DNA of 64,000 bases. Origin: Patescibacteria group bacterium. Lineage in GTDB: Bacteria > Patescibacteriota > Microgenomatia > UBA1406 > GWC2-37-13. This document shows positions 28,528-37,945 of the stretch, one piece after another. How positions within the stretch are numbered: the stretch's first letter is position 1; every line of letters starts with the position of its first letter. The notes under the pieces are model-generated. The model was not told the origin of the DNA. It was given only the letters and a program-made list of their open reading frames with translations, and searched no databases. The position numbers were made by a program, and so were the translations under genes. The stretch lies in the NCBI GenBank assembly GCA_026004455.1, contig BPJE01000003.1, positions 96,698 to 160,697 of the forward strand. Direction: 5' to 3'.

Positions 28528-30561
28528 ATGGATGGGATAAAAACCATTAATGAATTACCTAAAACAAGTGCTACCACTATAAAAAAATTCAAAAAACTTG
28601 GTATTAATAATTATTTTGATTTAATAAATTATTTTCCTTTTCGTTATGAGAATTACTCAATAATCTCAAAAATTGGTCTTTTACAAGAAGGAGAAATTGT
28701 AACAATTACCGGAAAAATCATTGATAAAAAAAATCAAATAATAAGATCAAGATTATCTTTACAAATTTTTTTATTAGCTGATGAAACAGGACAAATTGAA
28801 ATTAATTTTTATAATCAACCATATCTATTAAATTTATTTAAAAAAGATCAAATAGTCAGTGTTGCTGGAAAAATTGAACGTTATGGAAGAAAACTAAGTT
28901 TAAAACCACAAGAGTTTGAAATAGGGGAGAGTAAAATTCATACTGGCAGAATTATTCCTATATATCCTGAAAAAAATGGTCTTTCTTCAAAAATAATTAG
29001 AGAAAAAATTTATTATGCCTTAAATTATCCTCCTGATGAATTCTTACCTCAAGAGATAATAAAATATAATCAGTTACTCGATGAAATTAATGCTTATAAA
29101 CAAATTCATTTTCCATCATCAAAAACACAACTTTTAAAAGCCAAAGAAAGATTAAGTTTTGATGAGTTATTTTTAATTCAACTTTCTTCATCGCTTGTAA
29201 AAGAAAACTGGAAAAAAGAAGTTGTTAGTAAAAAATTTATTTTTAATAAAGAAATCGATAACAAGCTTAAAAGTTTTATTGATAATTTACCATTTAAGTT
29301 AACCAATGATCAAAAAAAAGTTTGGAATGAGATATTTAATGATCTAAAAAAATCCTCACCAATGAACAGACTTTTACAAGGAGATGTTGGTAGTGGAAAA
29401 ACTGTTGTTGCTGCTTTAGCTTGTTATTTTAGTTTTTTAAATGGTTATCAAAGTTTATTTATGGCGCCAACTGAAATTTTAGCTCAACAGCATTATCAAA
29501 CATTAACAAAACTTTTTGCTAATACTGATGTCAAAATTGGTTTAATCACAAGCAATATTAAAGAAACTAATTATAAAAATCAAAAACCAAACATAGCTGA
29601 TATTATCATTGGTACTCACGCTTTAATTTCAAAAAAAAATAACTATCAAAATGTTGGTTTAGTAATAATCGATGAACAACACCGATTTGGAGTTAAACAA
29701 AGAGCAGAATTAAAAAATAAAGGATTAAATCCTCATCTTTTAACAATGACTGCCACACCTATTCCTCGCACTGTTGCCTTGACACTTTATGGTGAACTTG
29801 ATTTTTCAACCATTACCCAAATGCCAAAAGGAAGATTAGAAATAAAAACTTTCTTTATAAAAAAATCAAAAAGAGATGATTGTTATCAATGGATAAAAAA
29901 ACAAATAAAAGAAAATAAGGCTCAAGTTTTTATTGTCTGTCCTTTAATTGAAGAATCTAATGCTGAAACAATGAAATCAGTCAAAGCAGCAAAAAAAGAG
30001 TATGAAAATCTACAAAAAATTTTTTCTGAGTTTAAATTAGGTCTTCTTCATGGAAAAATGAAAACTAAAGAAAAAGAGCAGATTATGAGTGATTTTAAAG
30101 ATCATAAATTTGATATTTTAGTAACAACACCAGTAGTTGAAGTAGGAGTTGATATTCCAGGGGCAACGATTATTTTAATTGAAGCTGCGGAAAGATTTGG
30201 CTTAGCACAATTACATCAGTTAAGAGGAAGAGTTGGTAGAAATAACAAACAATCATATTGTTTTTTGTTTAGTGAAAATGAAAATAAAAATATCATTGAT
30301 AGACTTAATCTTTTTGCCAAAATTAAAAATGGCAGTCAACTAGCTTTAGAAGATTTAAAACTTAGAGGACCAGGAGATATTTATGGTACTAAACAACATG
30401 GAATAATAGAGCTAAAAATCGCTAATCTTAATGATTATCAACTAATTAAAAAAGTTAAAAAAGCAGTTGAATATTTTATAATAAATAAAAAAATTGATGA
30501 TTATAAAAATTTAAAACAAAGACTTAAAAATTATGAAATAGAAAAAATCACTAATGACTAA
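28528..30561 (+). CDS. recG: ATP-dependent DNA helicase RecG
   Basis: RecG reverses stalled replication forks and migrates junctions. The 677-residue protein has an N-terminal wedge/OB domain (residues about 45-150), Walker A GDVGSGKTVVA, a DEQH box (IIDEQHRFGV), TATPIPRT, and the motif V-VI region VEVGVDIPGATIILIEAAER then HQLRGRVGR. Length is normal for RecG. TATAAT at 28515-28520 ends 7 bases before the ATG. Its end overlaps the convergent rpsP by 4 bases. Confidence 0.96.
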   Translation: MDGIKTINELPKTSATTIKKFKKLGINNYFDLINYFPFRYENYSIISKIGLLQEGEIVTITGKIIDKKNQIIRSRLSLQIFLLADETGQIEINFYNQPYLLNLFKKDQIVSVAGKIERYGRKLSLKPQEFEIGESKIHTGRIIPIYPEKNGLSSKIIREKIYYALNYPPDEFLPQEIIKYNQLLDEINAYKQIHFPSSKTQLLKAKERLSFDELFLIQLSSSLVKENWKKEVVSKKFIFNKEIDNKLKSFIDNLPFKLTNDQKKVWNEIFNDLKKSSPMNRLLQGDVGSGKTVVAALACYFSFLNGYQSLFMAPTEILAQQHYQTLTKLFANTDVKIGLITSNIKETNYKNQKPNIADIIIGTHALISKKNNYQNVGLVIIDEQHRFGVKQRAELKNKGLNPHLLTMTATPIPRTVALTLYGELDFSTITQMPKGRLEIKTFFIKKSKRDDCYQWIKKQIKENKAQVFIVCPLIEESNAETMKSVKAAKKEYENLQKIFSEFKLGLLHGKMKTKEKEQIMSDFKDHKFDILVTTPVVEVGVDIPGATIILIEAAERFGLAQLHQLRGRVGRNNKQSYCFLFSENENKNIIDRLNLFAKIKNGSQLALEDLKLRGPGDIYGTKQHGIIELKIANLNDYQLIKKVKKAVEYFIINKKIDDYKNLKQRLKNYEIEKITND

Positions 30562-30821
30562 CTTTTAGAAGATTTTTTATCTAATTTTTTTTTATATTTT
30601 AAAATCTTTGCTAAACCCTCAGAAACAACTGCTCCACAATTTAACCAATACTCAAGTTTTTTTTCATCAATTACTATTTCTGCTGGGTCTTTATGGGGAT
30701 TATAACGACCAATTTCTTCAATATATTTACCATTAGCTTTATAACGCTTATTAACAGCAACAATTCGATAATATGGTTGATCTTTTTTTCCAATTCGATA
30801 AAGTCTAATTGCAACTGCCAT
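30558..30821 (-). CDS. rpsP: Small ribosomal subunit protein bS16
   Basis: The 87-residue protein has the family pattern throughout: MAVAIRLYRIGKKDQPYYRIV, then IEEIGRYNPHKDP and EYWLNCGAVVSEGLAKILK. The C terminus is lysine/serine rich. It is convergent with recG. In many bacteria rpsP is linked to rplS and trmD; here rplS lies elsewhere (494). Confidence 0.95.
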   Translation of the reverse strand: MAVAIRLYRIGKKDQPYYRIVAVNKRYKANGKYIEEIGRYNPHKDPAEIVIDEKKLEYWLNCGAVVSEGLAKILKYKKKLDKKSSKS

Positions 30822-30842
30822 AATATATCATTAAAAACTATC

Positions 30843-30896
30843 ATGCTGAACTTGGTTCAGCATCTCTATTTTGAGATCCCGAAATAAATTCGGGAT
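30843..30896 (+). repeat. Two adjacent intergenic palindromes
   Basis: ATGCTGAAC-TTG-GTTCAGCAT (30843-30863) and ATCCCGAA-ATAAA-TTCGGGAT (30876-30896) lie between rpsP and rnc, about 12 bases apart. The second resembles the ATCCCGAC hairpins embedded in the 16S gene. The 112-base spacer contains no gene. Confidence 0.65.
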
Positions 30897-30933
30897 GACA
30901 AATTAATAACTTAAATCTTAATTTATAAATATA

Positions 30934-31647
30934 TCATAAACTTTTAAAATTTACAAAGGCTTTTTTAGCTGCTTTTTCCTCAGCTTCTTTTTTTGACATT
31001 CCAACACCCTCACCAATTATTTTATCATTAAAATATACACCCACTTTAAAAACTCTTTTATGTTCAGGTCCTTTCTCCTCAAGAATTTTATATTCTGGTA
31101 ATTTTTTATATTTTGCTTGAATTAACTCTTGTAAACGACTTTTAAAAGGTTGATATTCTTTGTTTCTAACAATTTTGTCTAATTTTTCTTTAAAAAGAAA
31201 TTTAACCACAAATTGATAAGCATTTTCAAAATTTGAATCAAGAAAAATTGATCCGATAAAAGCTTCAAAACAATCAGCTAAAATATTTTTGTTTTTTCGA
31301 CCATTCATTTTCTCTTCACCCTTAGATAAAAATAAATATCTATCAAGATTAATATCTTTAGCTGCTTCAGCTAAGCTTTCGGTTTTTACAATTGCACTTT
31401 TAATCTCTGTATATTCACCTTCTTTCAAAAATGGATAATGTTTAAAAAGATAAACTGAAGTTATTAAAGACAAAACACTATCACCTAAAAATTCAAGGCG
31501 CTCATTTGAAGGTAAATAAAAATTTTTGTGCTCATTAAGATAAGATCGATGAACAAAAACGTTCTCGAGAAGTTTTTTATCTTTAAAACTATAATTAATA
31601 ATTTTTTCTAAATTAGAATAATCTTTCATAGATAATAATTTATTCAA
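30934..31647 (-). CDS. rnc: Ribonuclease III
   Basis: RNase III cuts double-stranded RNA, including rRNA precursors. The 237-residue protein has the catalytic signature NERLEFLGDSVLSL, the second acidic cluster ILADCFEAFIGSIFLD, and a C-terminal dsRNA-binding domain (FKSRLQELIQAKYKKLPEY through GMSKKEAEEKAAKKA). Its start overlaps the nusB stop by 8 bases, so nusB-rnc form an operon. With 16S and 23S unlinked, their precursors would need separate processing stems. Confidence 0.95.
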   Translation of the reverse strand: MNKLLSMKDYSNLEKIINYSFKDKKLLENVFVHRSYLNEHKNFYLPSNERLEFLGDSVLSLITSVYLFKHYPFLKEGEYTEIKSAIVKTESLAEAAKDINLDRYLFLSKGEEKMNGRKNKNILADCFEAFIGSIFLDSNFENAYQFVVKFLFKEKLDKIVRNKEYQPFKSRLQELIQAKYKKLPEYKILEEKGPEHKRVFKVGVYFNDKIIGEGVGMSKKEAEEKAAKKAFVNFKSL

Positions 31648-31984
31648 TTTCAGAAACTACCTTACCTAAAATCGCATTAATAAAAGCATATGATTTTTCA
31701 CCACCAAACTCTTTTGCTAATTCAACCGCTTCATTAATAGTCACTTTTTTTGGATTCTTTTTTTCAATCAATAATTCATATAATGCTAATTGTAAAATAG
31801 CTAAATCAACCTTTGCTATTTTTTCAACTGGATATTTTGGTGCATATTTTTTAATAATATCAATAAATTTTTCTTTATTTTTTAATATTTCTTTAGTTTT
31901 TGTCAATAAATTAGGTTGAGGAATAAATTCCTCGCTAAAAAGCTGCTGAACAATCTTCATTCTTTTTTTATGCCGCGGATCCAT
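31640..31984 (-). CDS. nusB: Transcription antitermination protein NusB
   Basis: NusB binds boxA RNA with NusE for rRNA antitermination. The 114-residue all-helical protein shows the family pattern: N-terminal RHKKRMKIVQQLFSEEF, then VDLAILQLALYELL, NEAVELAKEFGGEKSYAFINAILGKV. Length is slightly short for NusB (130-140). It lies directly downstream of rpmF (1 base between) and overlaps rnc. Confidence 0.92.
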   Translation of the reverse strand: MDPRHKKRMKIVQQLFSEEFIPQPNLLTKTKEILKNKEKFIDIIKKYAPKYPVEKIAKVDLAILQLALYELLIEKKNPKKVTINEAVELAKEFGGEKSYAFINAILGKVVSEIE

Positions 31985-31985
31985 T

Positions 31986-32135
31986 TTATTTATGACAATA
32001 TTTACAAATCCTGTGAGGCAATTTCATTTTTCCACAATTTTTACATTCAACCAATTGTGGAAGTGTTCTAGCTCTAGTTTTTTCTCTTTTTCCGGTTCTT
32101 TGAGTGGAAAATTTTCTTTTTGGTAATGGTGTCAT
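31986..32135 (-). CDS. rpmF: Large ribosomal subunit protein bL32
   Basis: A 49-residue protein that is easy to miss. It starts MTPLPKRKFSTQRTGKREKT and has the two zinc-ribbon pairs CKNCGK and CKYCHK. TATAAT on the minus strand lies 8 bases before the ATG. It heads the rpmF-nusB-rnc operon with a 1-base gap to nusB. Confidence 0.93.
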   Translation of the reverse strand: MTPLPKRKFSTQRTGKREKTRARTLPQLVECKNCGKMKLPHRICKYCHK

Positions 32136-32157
32136 ATATTTAAATTATAACAAATAA

Positions 32158-32868
32158 TTATTGAAATGGATTAGATTTTTTTGGATAATCAAACTTATTC
32201 TCTTCAACATCTTGAGATATAAAATCAAAAGAAATTTTTTCTTTTATTTTTTCAATTTCTTTTAATAATTTATCTATATTAATAATTTGGTCGCTTTGAT
32301 CATTTAAATCTAATGATTTATTAGAATTACTTGTATAAAAATTTAAATTAAGTTTAGTAATATCACTTTTACTAATATCATACTCAATTTTATCCGAAGT
32401 AATTAATCGACCACCATCAAAATTATAATTTTTTAGAAAATTTAAAAAGGTATTACTATCACCAACACCGCTAACTGATAACTTTATTTTATCCTTTGTT
32501 GATGTTTTTAAATCAACATTATAACTAATAATTAAAAATCCTGTTTTATCAGATAATCTTTCTAAGGAATAAATTATTGAAAAATAATCTTCAACATTAG
32601 GAATAAGAGTATTTAAAAATTTCAGATCATTTTCAATAATTGATTTAGTTTGATCATCATAAGTATATGGTTCTACTTGCTTTTTAAGTTGATTTATCTC
32701 TAATGATAACTTAGAAATAGTTGAATGTGCTTTAACTAGTTTCAGAACTCCTATAAAAAGAACAATAATTGTTAATATTAATAAAAAAATAAAAGAAATA
32801 ATGTAAATGAAATTTTGACGAATAAGACTGTATAAAAATGGTTTAATCTTTATTTTCATTATTTTCAT
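32158..32868 (-). CDS. pilO: PilO-like type IV pilus assembly protein
   Basis: PilO with PilN links the cytoplasmic PilM ring to the pilus machinery. The 236-residue protein has a short cytoplasmic N terminus, one membrane helix (about residues 17-42), a coiled coil (STISKLSLEINQLKKQVEPY), and a ferredoxin-like periplasmic domain (residues about 65-190). Its start overlaps the upstream pilN by 26 bases. Identification rests on layout and position after pilM-pilN; sequence similarity to PilO is weak. Confidence 0.72.
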   Translation of the reverse strand: MKIMKIKIKPFLYSLIRQNFIYIISFIFLLILTIIVLFIGVLKLVKAHSTISKLSLEINQLKKQVEPYTYDDQTKSIIENDLKFLNTLIPNVEDYFSIIYSLERLSDKTGFLIISYNVDLKTSTKDKIKLSVSGVGDSNTFLNFLKNYNFDGGRLITSDKIEYDISKSDITKLNLNFYTSNSNKSLDLNDQSDQIINIDKLLKEIEKIKEKISFDFISQDVEENKFDYPKKSNPFQ

Positions 32869-33457
32869 AATAATTATTTATTAATTTTTCATATGGCATA
32901 AAAACTCCATAAAAAGAAAGTTCGTAATTTTCACTTTTATCAACTGTCGCCCCAATAATATGAAAGTTCTTTAAAAATATTTTTTCAAAATTTTTTAAAA
33001 ATTTTTCTGTTTCTAAAAATTGAAAAAAATTACGCATACTAGAGAAATCTGAAAAAATAACCGTAAATTCAAAATTTCGATCTTTATCAATAATAAATGT
33101 CTTTATACTTGCAGATTGAGAGCTATCTTGTAGAGAAGTATTAAGAAGTAAATAATATTGATAAGAATTAGAGTCTTCTTTTAAGAAATTTGTTAAATCA
33201 GAATATTTTTTTCTTAAATAGTTTAACCTTGCATATTTATCAGTGTTAGCTGAAATTATTTTTAAAATACTTGTTTTCTCTAAATTTAAATAGTCTATTT
33301 TTTTATTTAAATTATTAATATTTATTAAAAAATAAATAAGAATTATAAAAAAAATTAATAAAATAATATAAATTCCATTTTGGAGATAATAAAAAATCTC
33401 CTCATATTTTCTATAATCTTCTCTATTAATTATTAAGTTTATTCTTTTTTTTATCAT
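32843..33457 (-). CDS. pilN: PilN-like type IV pilus assembly protein
   Basis: The 204-residue protein has the PilN-type start (MIKKRINLIINREDYRKYEE), whose conserved N-L-I segment binds PilM. One membrane helix follows (residues about 27-49), then a coiled coil (NLNKKIDYLNLEKTSILKII) and a small extracellular domain. The start overlaps the end of pilM by 4 bases and the end overlaps pilO, the tight coupling usual for pilMNO. Confidence 0.78.
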   Translation of the reverse strand: MIKKRINLIINREDYRKYEEIFYYLQNGIYIILLIFFIILIYFLININNLNKKIDYLNLEKTSILKIISANTDKYARLNYLRKKYSDLTNFLKEDSNSYQYYLLLNTSLQDSSQSASIKTFIIDKDRNFEFTVIFSDFSSMRNFFQFLETEKFLKNFEKIFLKNFHIIGATVDKSENYELSFYGVFMPYEKLINNYYENNENKD

Positions 33458-34464
33458 CTTAAATCAGTTCCAATAATAGAAAAATAAAGTGGTAACTCAA
33501 AAGAAATTGTATTAACCAACTGATTTTTCTCAATAATAGTTTCTGGAGATAAAATTTTAAAAACTATATTAGGTAATTTTTGAGAAATTAAATTTATCAA
33601 ATAGGGAAAATTAACAATTTCATTGGTAAAATAAATGATTTCTGGAGAGTCATTGATGATAAATTTATTAATTTCAGAAGTTAATTCATTTATTAATGGT
33701 TTGATAATATTTTCAAGAGGAAAACTAATCGATTGATTAAGTTGATAGTTTTTTAACAATTCTTCAACTTTGTTTTCATCAAAACCAGTATTTATAGATA
33801 TTTCTTTTAAAAAAAGTTGATAGCCCAAAGATATATTATGATTTTTTGATAATATGAGAGGTTTGTTTTTAAAAGATAAAAAGGTTGAAGAGTAAAAATC
33901 AAAATTTATTAAAACAATCTCATCTTCGTTTATTTTTTTATCTAAAAATTCAGAAACTAATCTTGATGATGAAGTTAATTGAGTTTCAATTGCTTCTGGA
34001 ATTAATCCTGATAATTCAAGTGTTGATTGAACTTTTGCAATTAATTTTTTTGGCGCAGCGACAACCATTATTAAAAGTTTTTTATTAATTTGATCCTCTT
34101 TTATAATCTCTAAATCAATATTAGTTTCTTCAATTGGCATTGGAATAAATTGATCAGCTTGATATTTAATAGCAGAAATTAGTTCTTTTTCTTTTAATAT
34201 CGGCATCTCAAAAATTTGATGATATGTATAATAATTTGGTATTGAAACAACAACATTTTTTTTATTAACACTAAGATTTTCAATAAATTTTTTTAAAAGA
34301 TTTGCTTGTTGATCAATTGTTTTTTCTAAATCAGAAGAATAAAAATCTTTTAATATCTCAATCTTACCAATATAATTAATCTTATATAAATTACCTAATC
34401 TTTTAAGATCAATAATTTTTATATATCTCTCATCAAACTCTATGGAAAAAAAATTACTTGCCAT
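33454..34464 (-). CDS. pilM: PilM-like actin-fold type IV pilus protein
   Basis: PilM is a cytoplasmic actin-like protein that binds the PilN tail. The 336-residue protein begins FFSIEFDERYIKIIDLKRLG, contains the family's MPILKEKELISAIKYQADQF and VVAAPKKLIAKVQSTLELSGL blocks, and ends in an actin-like second half. TATATT on the minus strand ends 6 bases before the ATG, so pilMNO probably has its own leaderless promoter separate from the pilin genes upstream. Confidence 0.85.
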   Translation of the reverse strand: MASNFFSIEFDERYIKIIDLKRLGNLYKINYIGKIEILKDFYSSDLEKTIDQQANLLKKFIENLSVNKKNVVVSIPNYYTYHQIFEMPILKEKELISAIKYQADQFIPMPIEETNIDLEIIKEDQINKKLLIMVVAAPKKLIAKVQSTLELSGLIPEAIETQLTSSSRLVSEFLDKKINEDEIVLINFDFYSSTFLSFKNKPLILSKNHNISLGYQLFLKEISINTGFDENKVEELLKNYQLNQSISFPLENIIKPLINELTSEINKFIINDSPEIIYFTNEIVNFPYLINLISQKLPNIVFKILSPETIIEKNQLVNTISFELPLYFSIIGTDLR

Positions 34465-34495
34465 ATTTTTAATATAATTAATTTAATTTTAAATA

Positions 34496-35062
34496 TCAAT
34501 AATCAATATAATAATTTCTTAGTTTTATTTTTGTTTGATAATGAAGACTAGCTGTCGATTCATTAATATTAATACAATCAGTTTGATTACCTTTATAACA
34601 AATATCAAAAGATAAATTAACAATCGGCGCTGAATAAAAACTACCACTTTGACAACCAATTGAAAAATTGTAAATTTTTGTTGAATTAGAATTTAAATCA
34701 ATTGTTGATAAAGCAGAAGATGAAGAAATTTTATCGTTATTAAAATAAATTTTAAACCACTGATTATTTAAATCTTTAAAAATAAGTTCTGAATTATTAT
34801 TAAAATCTGAATCAAAACAAACTATATTTGATAAATTAGGAGGAGCTGAACTATGGATTGAAACAGTATTATTTTTTATTAAAATTGATAAACTATTAAT
34901 TATAAAATCACCTTGTCTTTTTACTTCTGTTATTGCTTTAACTTTTAATTGTTCTCTTGAAATTGTAAACACAATAATAAAAATCGTTGGAATAATAAAA
35001 CCTAATACTCCTAAGACAACAATTACCTCAATTAAAGTAAAAAATTTTTTCATATTATTCAA
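34496..35062 (-). CDS. Minor pseudopilin, PilW/GspJ-like
   Basis: A 188-residue protein with a class III prepilin leader (MNNMKKFFTLIEVIVVLGVL: cleavage before F, glutamate at +5), followed by a hydrophobic helix and a beta-rich extracellular domain. Its length and the REQLKVKAITEVKRQGDF segment suggest a GspJ/PilW-type minor component of the pilus tip. It overlaps the preceding pseudopilin gene by 8 bases. Confidence 0.75.
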   Translation of the reverse strand: MNNMKKFFTLIEVIVVLGVLGFIIPTIFIIVFTISREQLKVKAITEVKRQGDFIINSLSILIKNNTVSIHSSAPPNLSNIVCFDSDFNNNSELIFKDLNNQWFKIYFNNDKISSSSALSTIDLNSNSTKIYNFSIGCQSGSFYSAPIVNLSFDICYKGNQTDCININESTASLHYQTKIKLRNYYIDY

Positions 35063-35495
35063 TTATTGATAAAATTTGTTTTGATATTACTTTGTTAATA
35101 CCGCCAACATCATTCCAACTAACAGTAATCGTTAATTCTATTTTTGTAACCGGATTATTTAAATTTCTTATTATTAATTCTCTTTTAAATATCGATGGTG
35201 AGCCAAAATTTTGATTACAAACTCCTTCTTGATCCCAAGATAAATCATTCAAACAATAAATTGTACCTGAACCATTGTTGATATCTTTTGATGCAATAAT
35301 GTTCCAATCAGATTCTTTTTCATATTTTAACCACTCAATTGTTTCTTCAACTAAATGAGTAGCAATAATTTTATATTGTTGAGTTTTAATATTTTTTAAA
35401 AAAAATACAGCCACAGACATTGCTGCAATAAAAAAAATAGAAATAATTGTTGTAAAAACTAAAACTTCAATTAAAGTGAAAGACTTTTTTTTCAT
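35055..35495 (-). CDS. Minor pseudopilin, PilV/GspI-like
   Basis: A 146-residue protein with leader KKKSFTLIEVLVFTTIISIF and a short globular domain. LVEETIEWLKYEKESDW resembles the V-E-x-x-R/W region of PilV/GspI pseudopilins. Two cysteines (YCLNDL and VCNQNF) may form a disulfide outside the cell. It is tightly packed in the minor-pilin operon. Confidence 0.75.
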   Translation of the reverse strand: MKKKSFTLIEVLVFTTIISIFFIAAMSVAVFFLKNIKTQQYKIIATHLVEETIEWLKYEKESDWNIIASKDINNGSGTIYCLNDLSWDQEGVCNQNFGSPSIFKRELIIRNLNNPVTKIELTITVSWNDVGGINKVISKQILSIIE

Positions 35496-35993
35496 TTAAC
35501 AAGAAATTAATTGATTATCCATTTCAATAATACCATTATTGCTTATTGAAATATTTAAACATTGATTTATAAGAAGATTTTTTATTCTCAAATTATTTAC
35601 ATTAATATTAATATTGACTCCCATTGGTGGAAAATTAAAAAAAGAATTATTCCCAATTACAAAAACAATGTTTGTTGGTAAATCATAAGTCTGAATGTTT
35701 AAATACGAATTATTACAACCAAACTGTACTTGATATTGATTACCTGATAAATTAATAAAAATTCTATAACCATTAAAATTATTACAAGACTGATTATATA
35801 ATTGAGAACTAATAGCTCTTTTTTTTGTTAAATCAAAAACTTCAACAAATTTTTTTGCTTCATTTTTTAATTTTTGTTGCTGATTAAAATTTTGATAATT
35901 AGCAATTCCTCCTAAAAATAATGATGAAATAATAACTAAAATCACAAGAATTTCTATAACAGTAAAAGATTTTTTTTGATTATTTTCTTCCAT
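35496..35993 (-). CDS. Minor pseudopilin, GspH/FimT-like
   Basis: About 165 residues from the ATG at 35993 (MEENNQKKSFTVIEILVIL). The longer frame to 36068 is rejected because it adds 25 residues before the prepilin leader. The post-helix segment NEAKKFVEVFDLTKKRAISS is typical of GspH/FimT proteins, and the C-terminal domain is beta-rich with two cysteines. It overlaps the preceding pilin gene by 14 bases. Confidence 0.75.
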   Translation of the reverse strand: MEENNQKKSFTVIEILVILVIISSLFLGGIANYQNFNQQQKLKNEAKKFVEVFDLTKKRAISSQLYNQSCNNFNGYRIFINLSGNQYQVQFGCNNSYLNIQTYDLPTNIVFVIGNNSFFNFPPMGVNININVNNLRIKNLLINQCLNISISNNGIIEMDNQLISC

Positions 35994-36381
35994 ATGGACC
36001 AAGACAGTAATTACAATTAACCTTTCCACAAGAAATTGTTGTATTACAAGATGAAACAACACCTTCAAGATATGCTCCTAAAACATAATCAGTATTAGAA
36101 ATTCTTGTGTAATTATAATTGTATGTTGGTGATCTAGGATCAGTTGGTATTGATTGAATATAAATTGTTGGACTAGTTAAATTAGATAAATTATTTGGAT
36201 AAACATCATTATTACTTCTATACATTTCTAAAGCTGCTCTTAATTGTTCTAAATCAGTTTTTCTGCGATTATTTCTAGATTCTTTTGTTAATTGACTATA
36301 AGAAAAGGTAATAATTGATGAAAGCAAAGCAATAACAGTAGCAACCACCAAAATTTCAATTAAAGTAAAATTTTTTTTCAT
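35980..36381 (-). CDS. Type IV pilin-like protein (GspG/PilA type)
   Basis: A 133-residue protein with leader MKKNFTLIEILVVATVIAL and GspG-like post-helix sequence (RNNRRKTDLEQLRAALEMYR then YPNNLSNL). The C-terminal region carries several cysteines (SCNTTISCGKVNCNYC), unlike most pilins, and ends GPYGRK. It overlaps its neighbours on both sides (4 and 14 bases). Confidence 0.8.
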   Translation of the reverse strand: MKKNFTLIEILVVATVIALLSSIITFSYSQLTKESRNNRRKTDLEQLRAALEMYRSNNDVYPNNLSNLTSPTIYIQSIPTDPRSPTYNYNYTRISNTDYVLGAYLEGVVSSCNTTISCGKVNCNYCLGPYGRK

Positions 36382-36824
36382 TGTAAATTTCTAATACAAC
36401 AACTCAAATTAGTTGAATTACAATTTTCAGTTTCTAAATACTTACCACCCCCTAAATTTTTTGGGCAAATTGTATACCTAGTAGAATCACAAACACCAAC
36501 ACATTGATAGTTACCACCTAAAGGATCAGCTGGCATAGTAATTAAATCAACATTCGAGGATAATGATGGACAATTAGTTGTTGTTGCTGTTAATTTGTTT
36601 CCGGCAGCAGGTAATGATGTTGGATATTTATAATTACAGATTGAATAATACTGCTCAAAAGCGTTTTGAATTGCTTTTAAGTCTTGTTTTCTTTTAGCGT
36701 CGCGTGATTTTTTTTGAGCAGTAGAATATGAAGAAAAACCAAAAGAAACAATTACTGAAATAATGCCTATAACAACAAGCATTTCAAGTAAAGTAAAAGA
36801 TTTTTTAAAAAAGTTTTTTTTCAT
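36378..36824 (-). CDS. Type IV pilin-like protein (GspG/PilA type)
   Basis: A 148-residue protein with leader KKSFTLLEMLVVIGIISVIV and the segment KKSRDAKRKQDLKAIQNAFEQYY shared with its neighbours. DPLGGNYQCVGVCDSTRYTIC and the C-terminal CCIRNLQ give six or more cysteines, which suggests disulfide-stabilised subunits. The 3' end overlaps the next pilin gene by 4 bases. Confidence 0.82.
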   Translation of the reverse strand: MKKNFFKKSFTLLEMLVVIGIISVIVSFGFSSYSTAQKKSRDAKRKQDLKAIQNAFEQYYSICNYKYPTSLPAAGNKLTATTTNCPSLSSNVDLITMPADPLGGNYQCVGVCDSTRYTICPKNLGGGKYLETENCNSTNLSCCIRNLQ

Positions 36825-36846
36825 TTTTTAAATAAACAAATTTTAA

Positions 36847-37275
36847 TCATGGCTGATTAACAATATAACATTTTTGATTAGCAGCACAAGAACATGGACT
36901 AATACAAGGAACTCCATCAGGATCAGCAATATTTTCTAAACAAGCACATAAAGTATAAGTTAAATTATTATTATTCACAGTATAATAATATTGTTTTCCT
37001 GGACTTGGATCAGAGGGAAATTTATTCATATAAACATTACCACTATAGCTAAAAACAGAACCAGCTGTAGGTAATTGAGAAGGGTATGAAGGAGGAGATT
37101 GATCTTGTTTATACATCTCAAATGCTTTTTGAATTTGTTTTAAATCTGACTTTCTTTGTGAATCACGAGCTCTTTCTCTTGCCCCCATAAAATTTGGTAA
37201 AAGTAAAGCAGAGAGCATACCAATAATGCCAATTACTACTAAAAGTTCAATCAGAGTAAAAGCACGTTTAATCAT
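36847..37275 (-). CDS. Type IV pilin-like protein (GspG/PilA type)
   Basis: About 142 residues from the ATG at 37275 ([20 protein letters not shown]). The in-frame ATG at 37311 is rejected because it would extend the leader by 12 hydrophobic residues and overlap the upstream clamp-loader gene. The shared motif [20 protein letters not shown] and [10 protein letters not shown] follow. The C terminus is cysteine-rich ([20 protein letters not shown]). It is the first of six pilin-like genes in this run. Confidence 0.82.
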   Translation of the reverse strand: MIKRAFTLIELLVVIGIIGMLSALLLPNFMGARERARDSQRKSDLKQIQKAFEMYKQDQSPPSYPSQLPTAGSVFSYSGNVYMNKFPSDPSPGKQYYYTVNNNNLTYTLCACLENIADPDGVPCISPCSCAANQKCYIVNQP

Positions 37276-37307
37276 AAATTTAATGGTAATCATTCTTAAA
37301 AATAAAT

Positions 37308-37904
37308 TCAAGTCTTATAGATTTTTATTAATAAATGATCTAATGCTAAGCGAAAATTAAGATTATTTTTTTCAATAAGAGATCTAATTTCTAAAGCTTC
37401 ATTTAAAATTTCTAAATATTTTTTATTTTCTAATACTTTCTTTTTAAAAAACAAAATTAGATCATCAATAGTAACATTTTCAACAATTTTTAAATCTAAA
37501 TTTTTATTTTTTAAAAAATTGCTTAGAATTAATTCCTTATCCTTTTCAAGTATTAATGTTTTTCTATTTAGATGAATAATTTTTCCTCGAGATAAAATTG
37601 TTGGCAATAATTTATATTGATTATCAACAGTTAAAACAACTAAAACATTAGAAGGTGTTTCTTCTAAAATTTTCAAAAAACTATTTTGAGCCTCAAAAGA
37701 GGAATTATGAAAATTGTCAAAAATATAAATTCTTAACTTATTAAAATAAATAATAGTCTCTTTTTTAATATCTCGAATATCATCAATTGAATATTTTTCT
37801 TTTTGAGGAACAATTTCAAATATTACATAATCAGATTTTATATTGTTTTTTAAATATTCCAAAACTTTATTTTTTTCATTACTAACAAAAATCAAAGGCA
37901 TCAT
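37308..37904 (-). CDS. holB: DNA polymerase III delta-prime-like AAA protein (lacks Walker A)
   Basis: The 198-residue protein matches the clamp-loader delta-prime/DnaX core: [48 protein letters not shown] and [13 protein letters not shown] (SRC-like sensor, arginine kept, cysteine replaced by glycine). It has no P-loop, which is normal for non-catalytic delta-prime, but it also lacks the zinc module and most of domain III. It lies upstream of the pilin genes on the same strand, although its role is replication. Confidence 0.7.
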   Translation of the reverse strand: MMPLIFVSNEKNKVLEYLKNNIKSDYVIFEIVPQKEKYSIDDIRDIKKETIIYFNKLRIYIFDNFHNSSFEAQNSFLKILEETPSNVLVVLTVDNQYKLLPTILSRGKIIHLNRKTLILEKDKELILSNFLKNKNLDLKIVENVTIDDLILFFKKKVLENKKYLEILNEALEIRSLIEKNNLNFRLALDHLLIKIYKT

Positions 37905-37945
37905 ACATATTGCATTTTATCAAAAAATTAATGTATATTAAATTT

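Noticed and set aside
35994..36068. N-terminal extension of the FimT-like pilin
   Set aside because: The extra 25 residues precede a normal prepilin leader and overlap the previous gene, so the ATG at 35993 is preferred.
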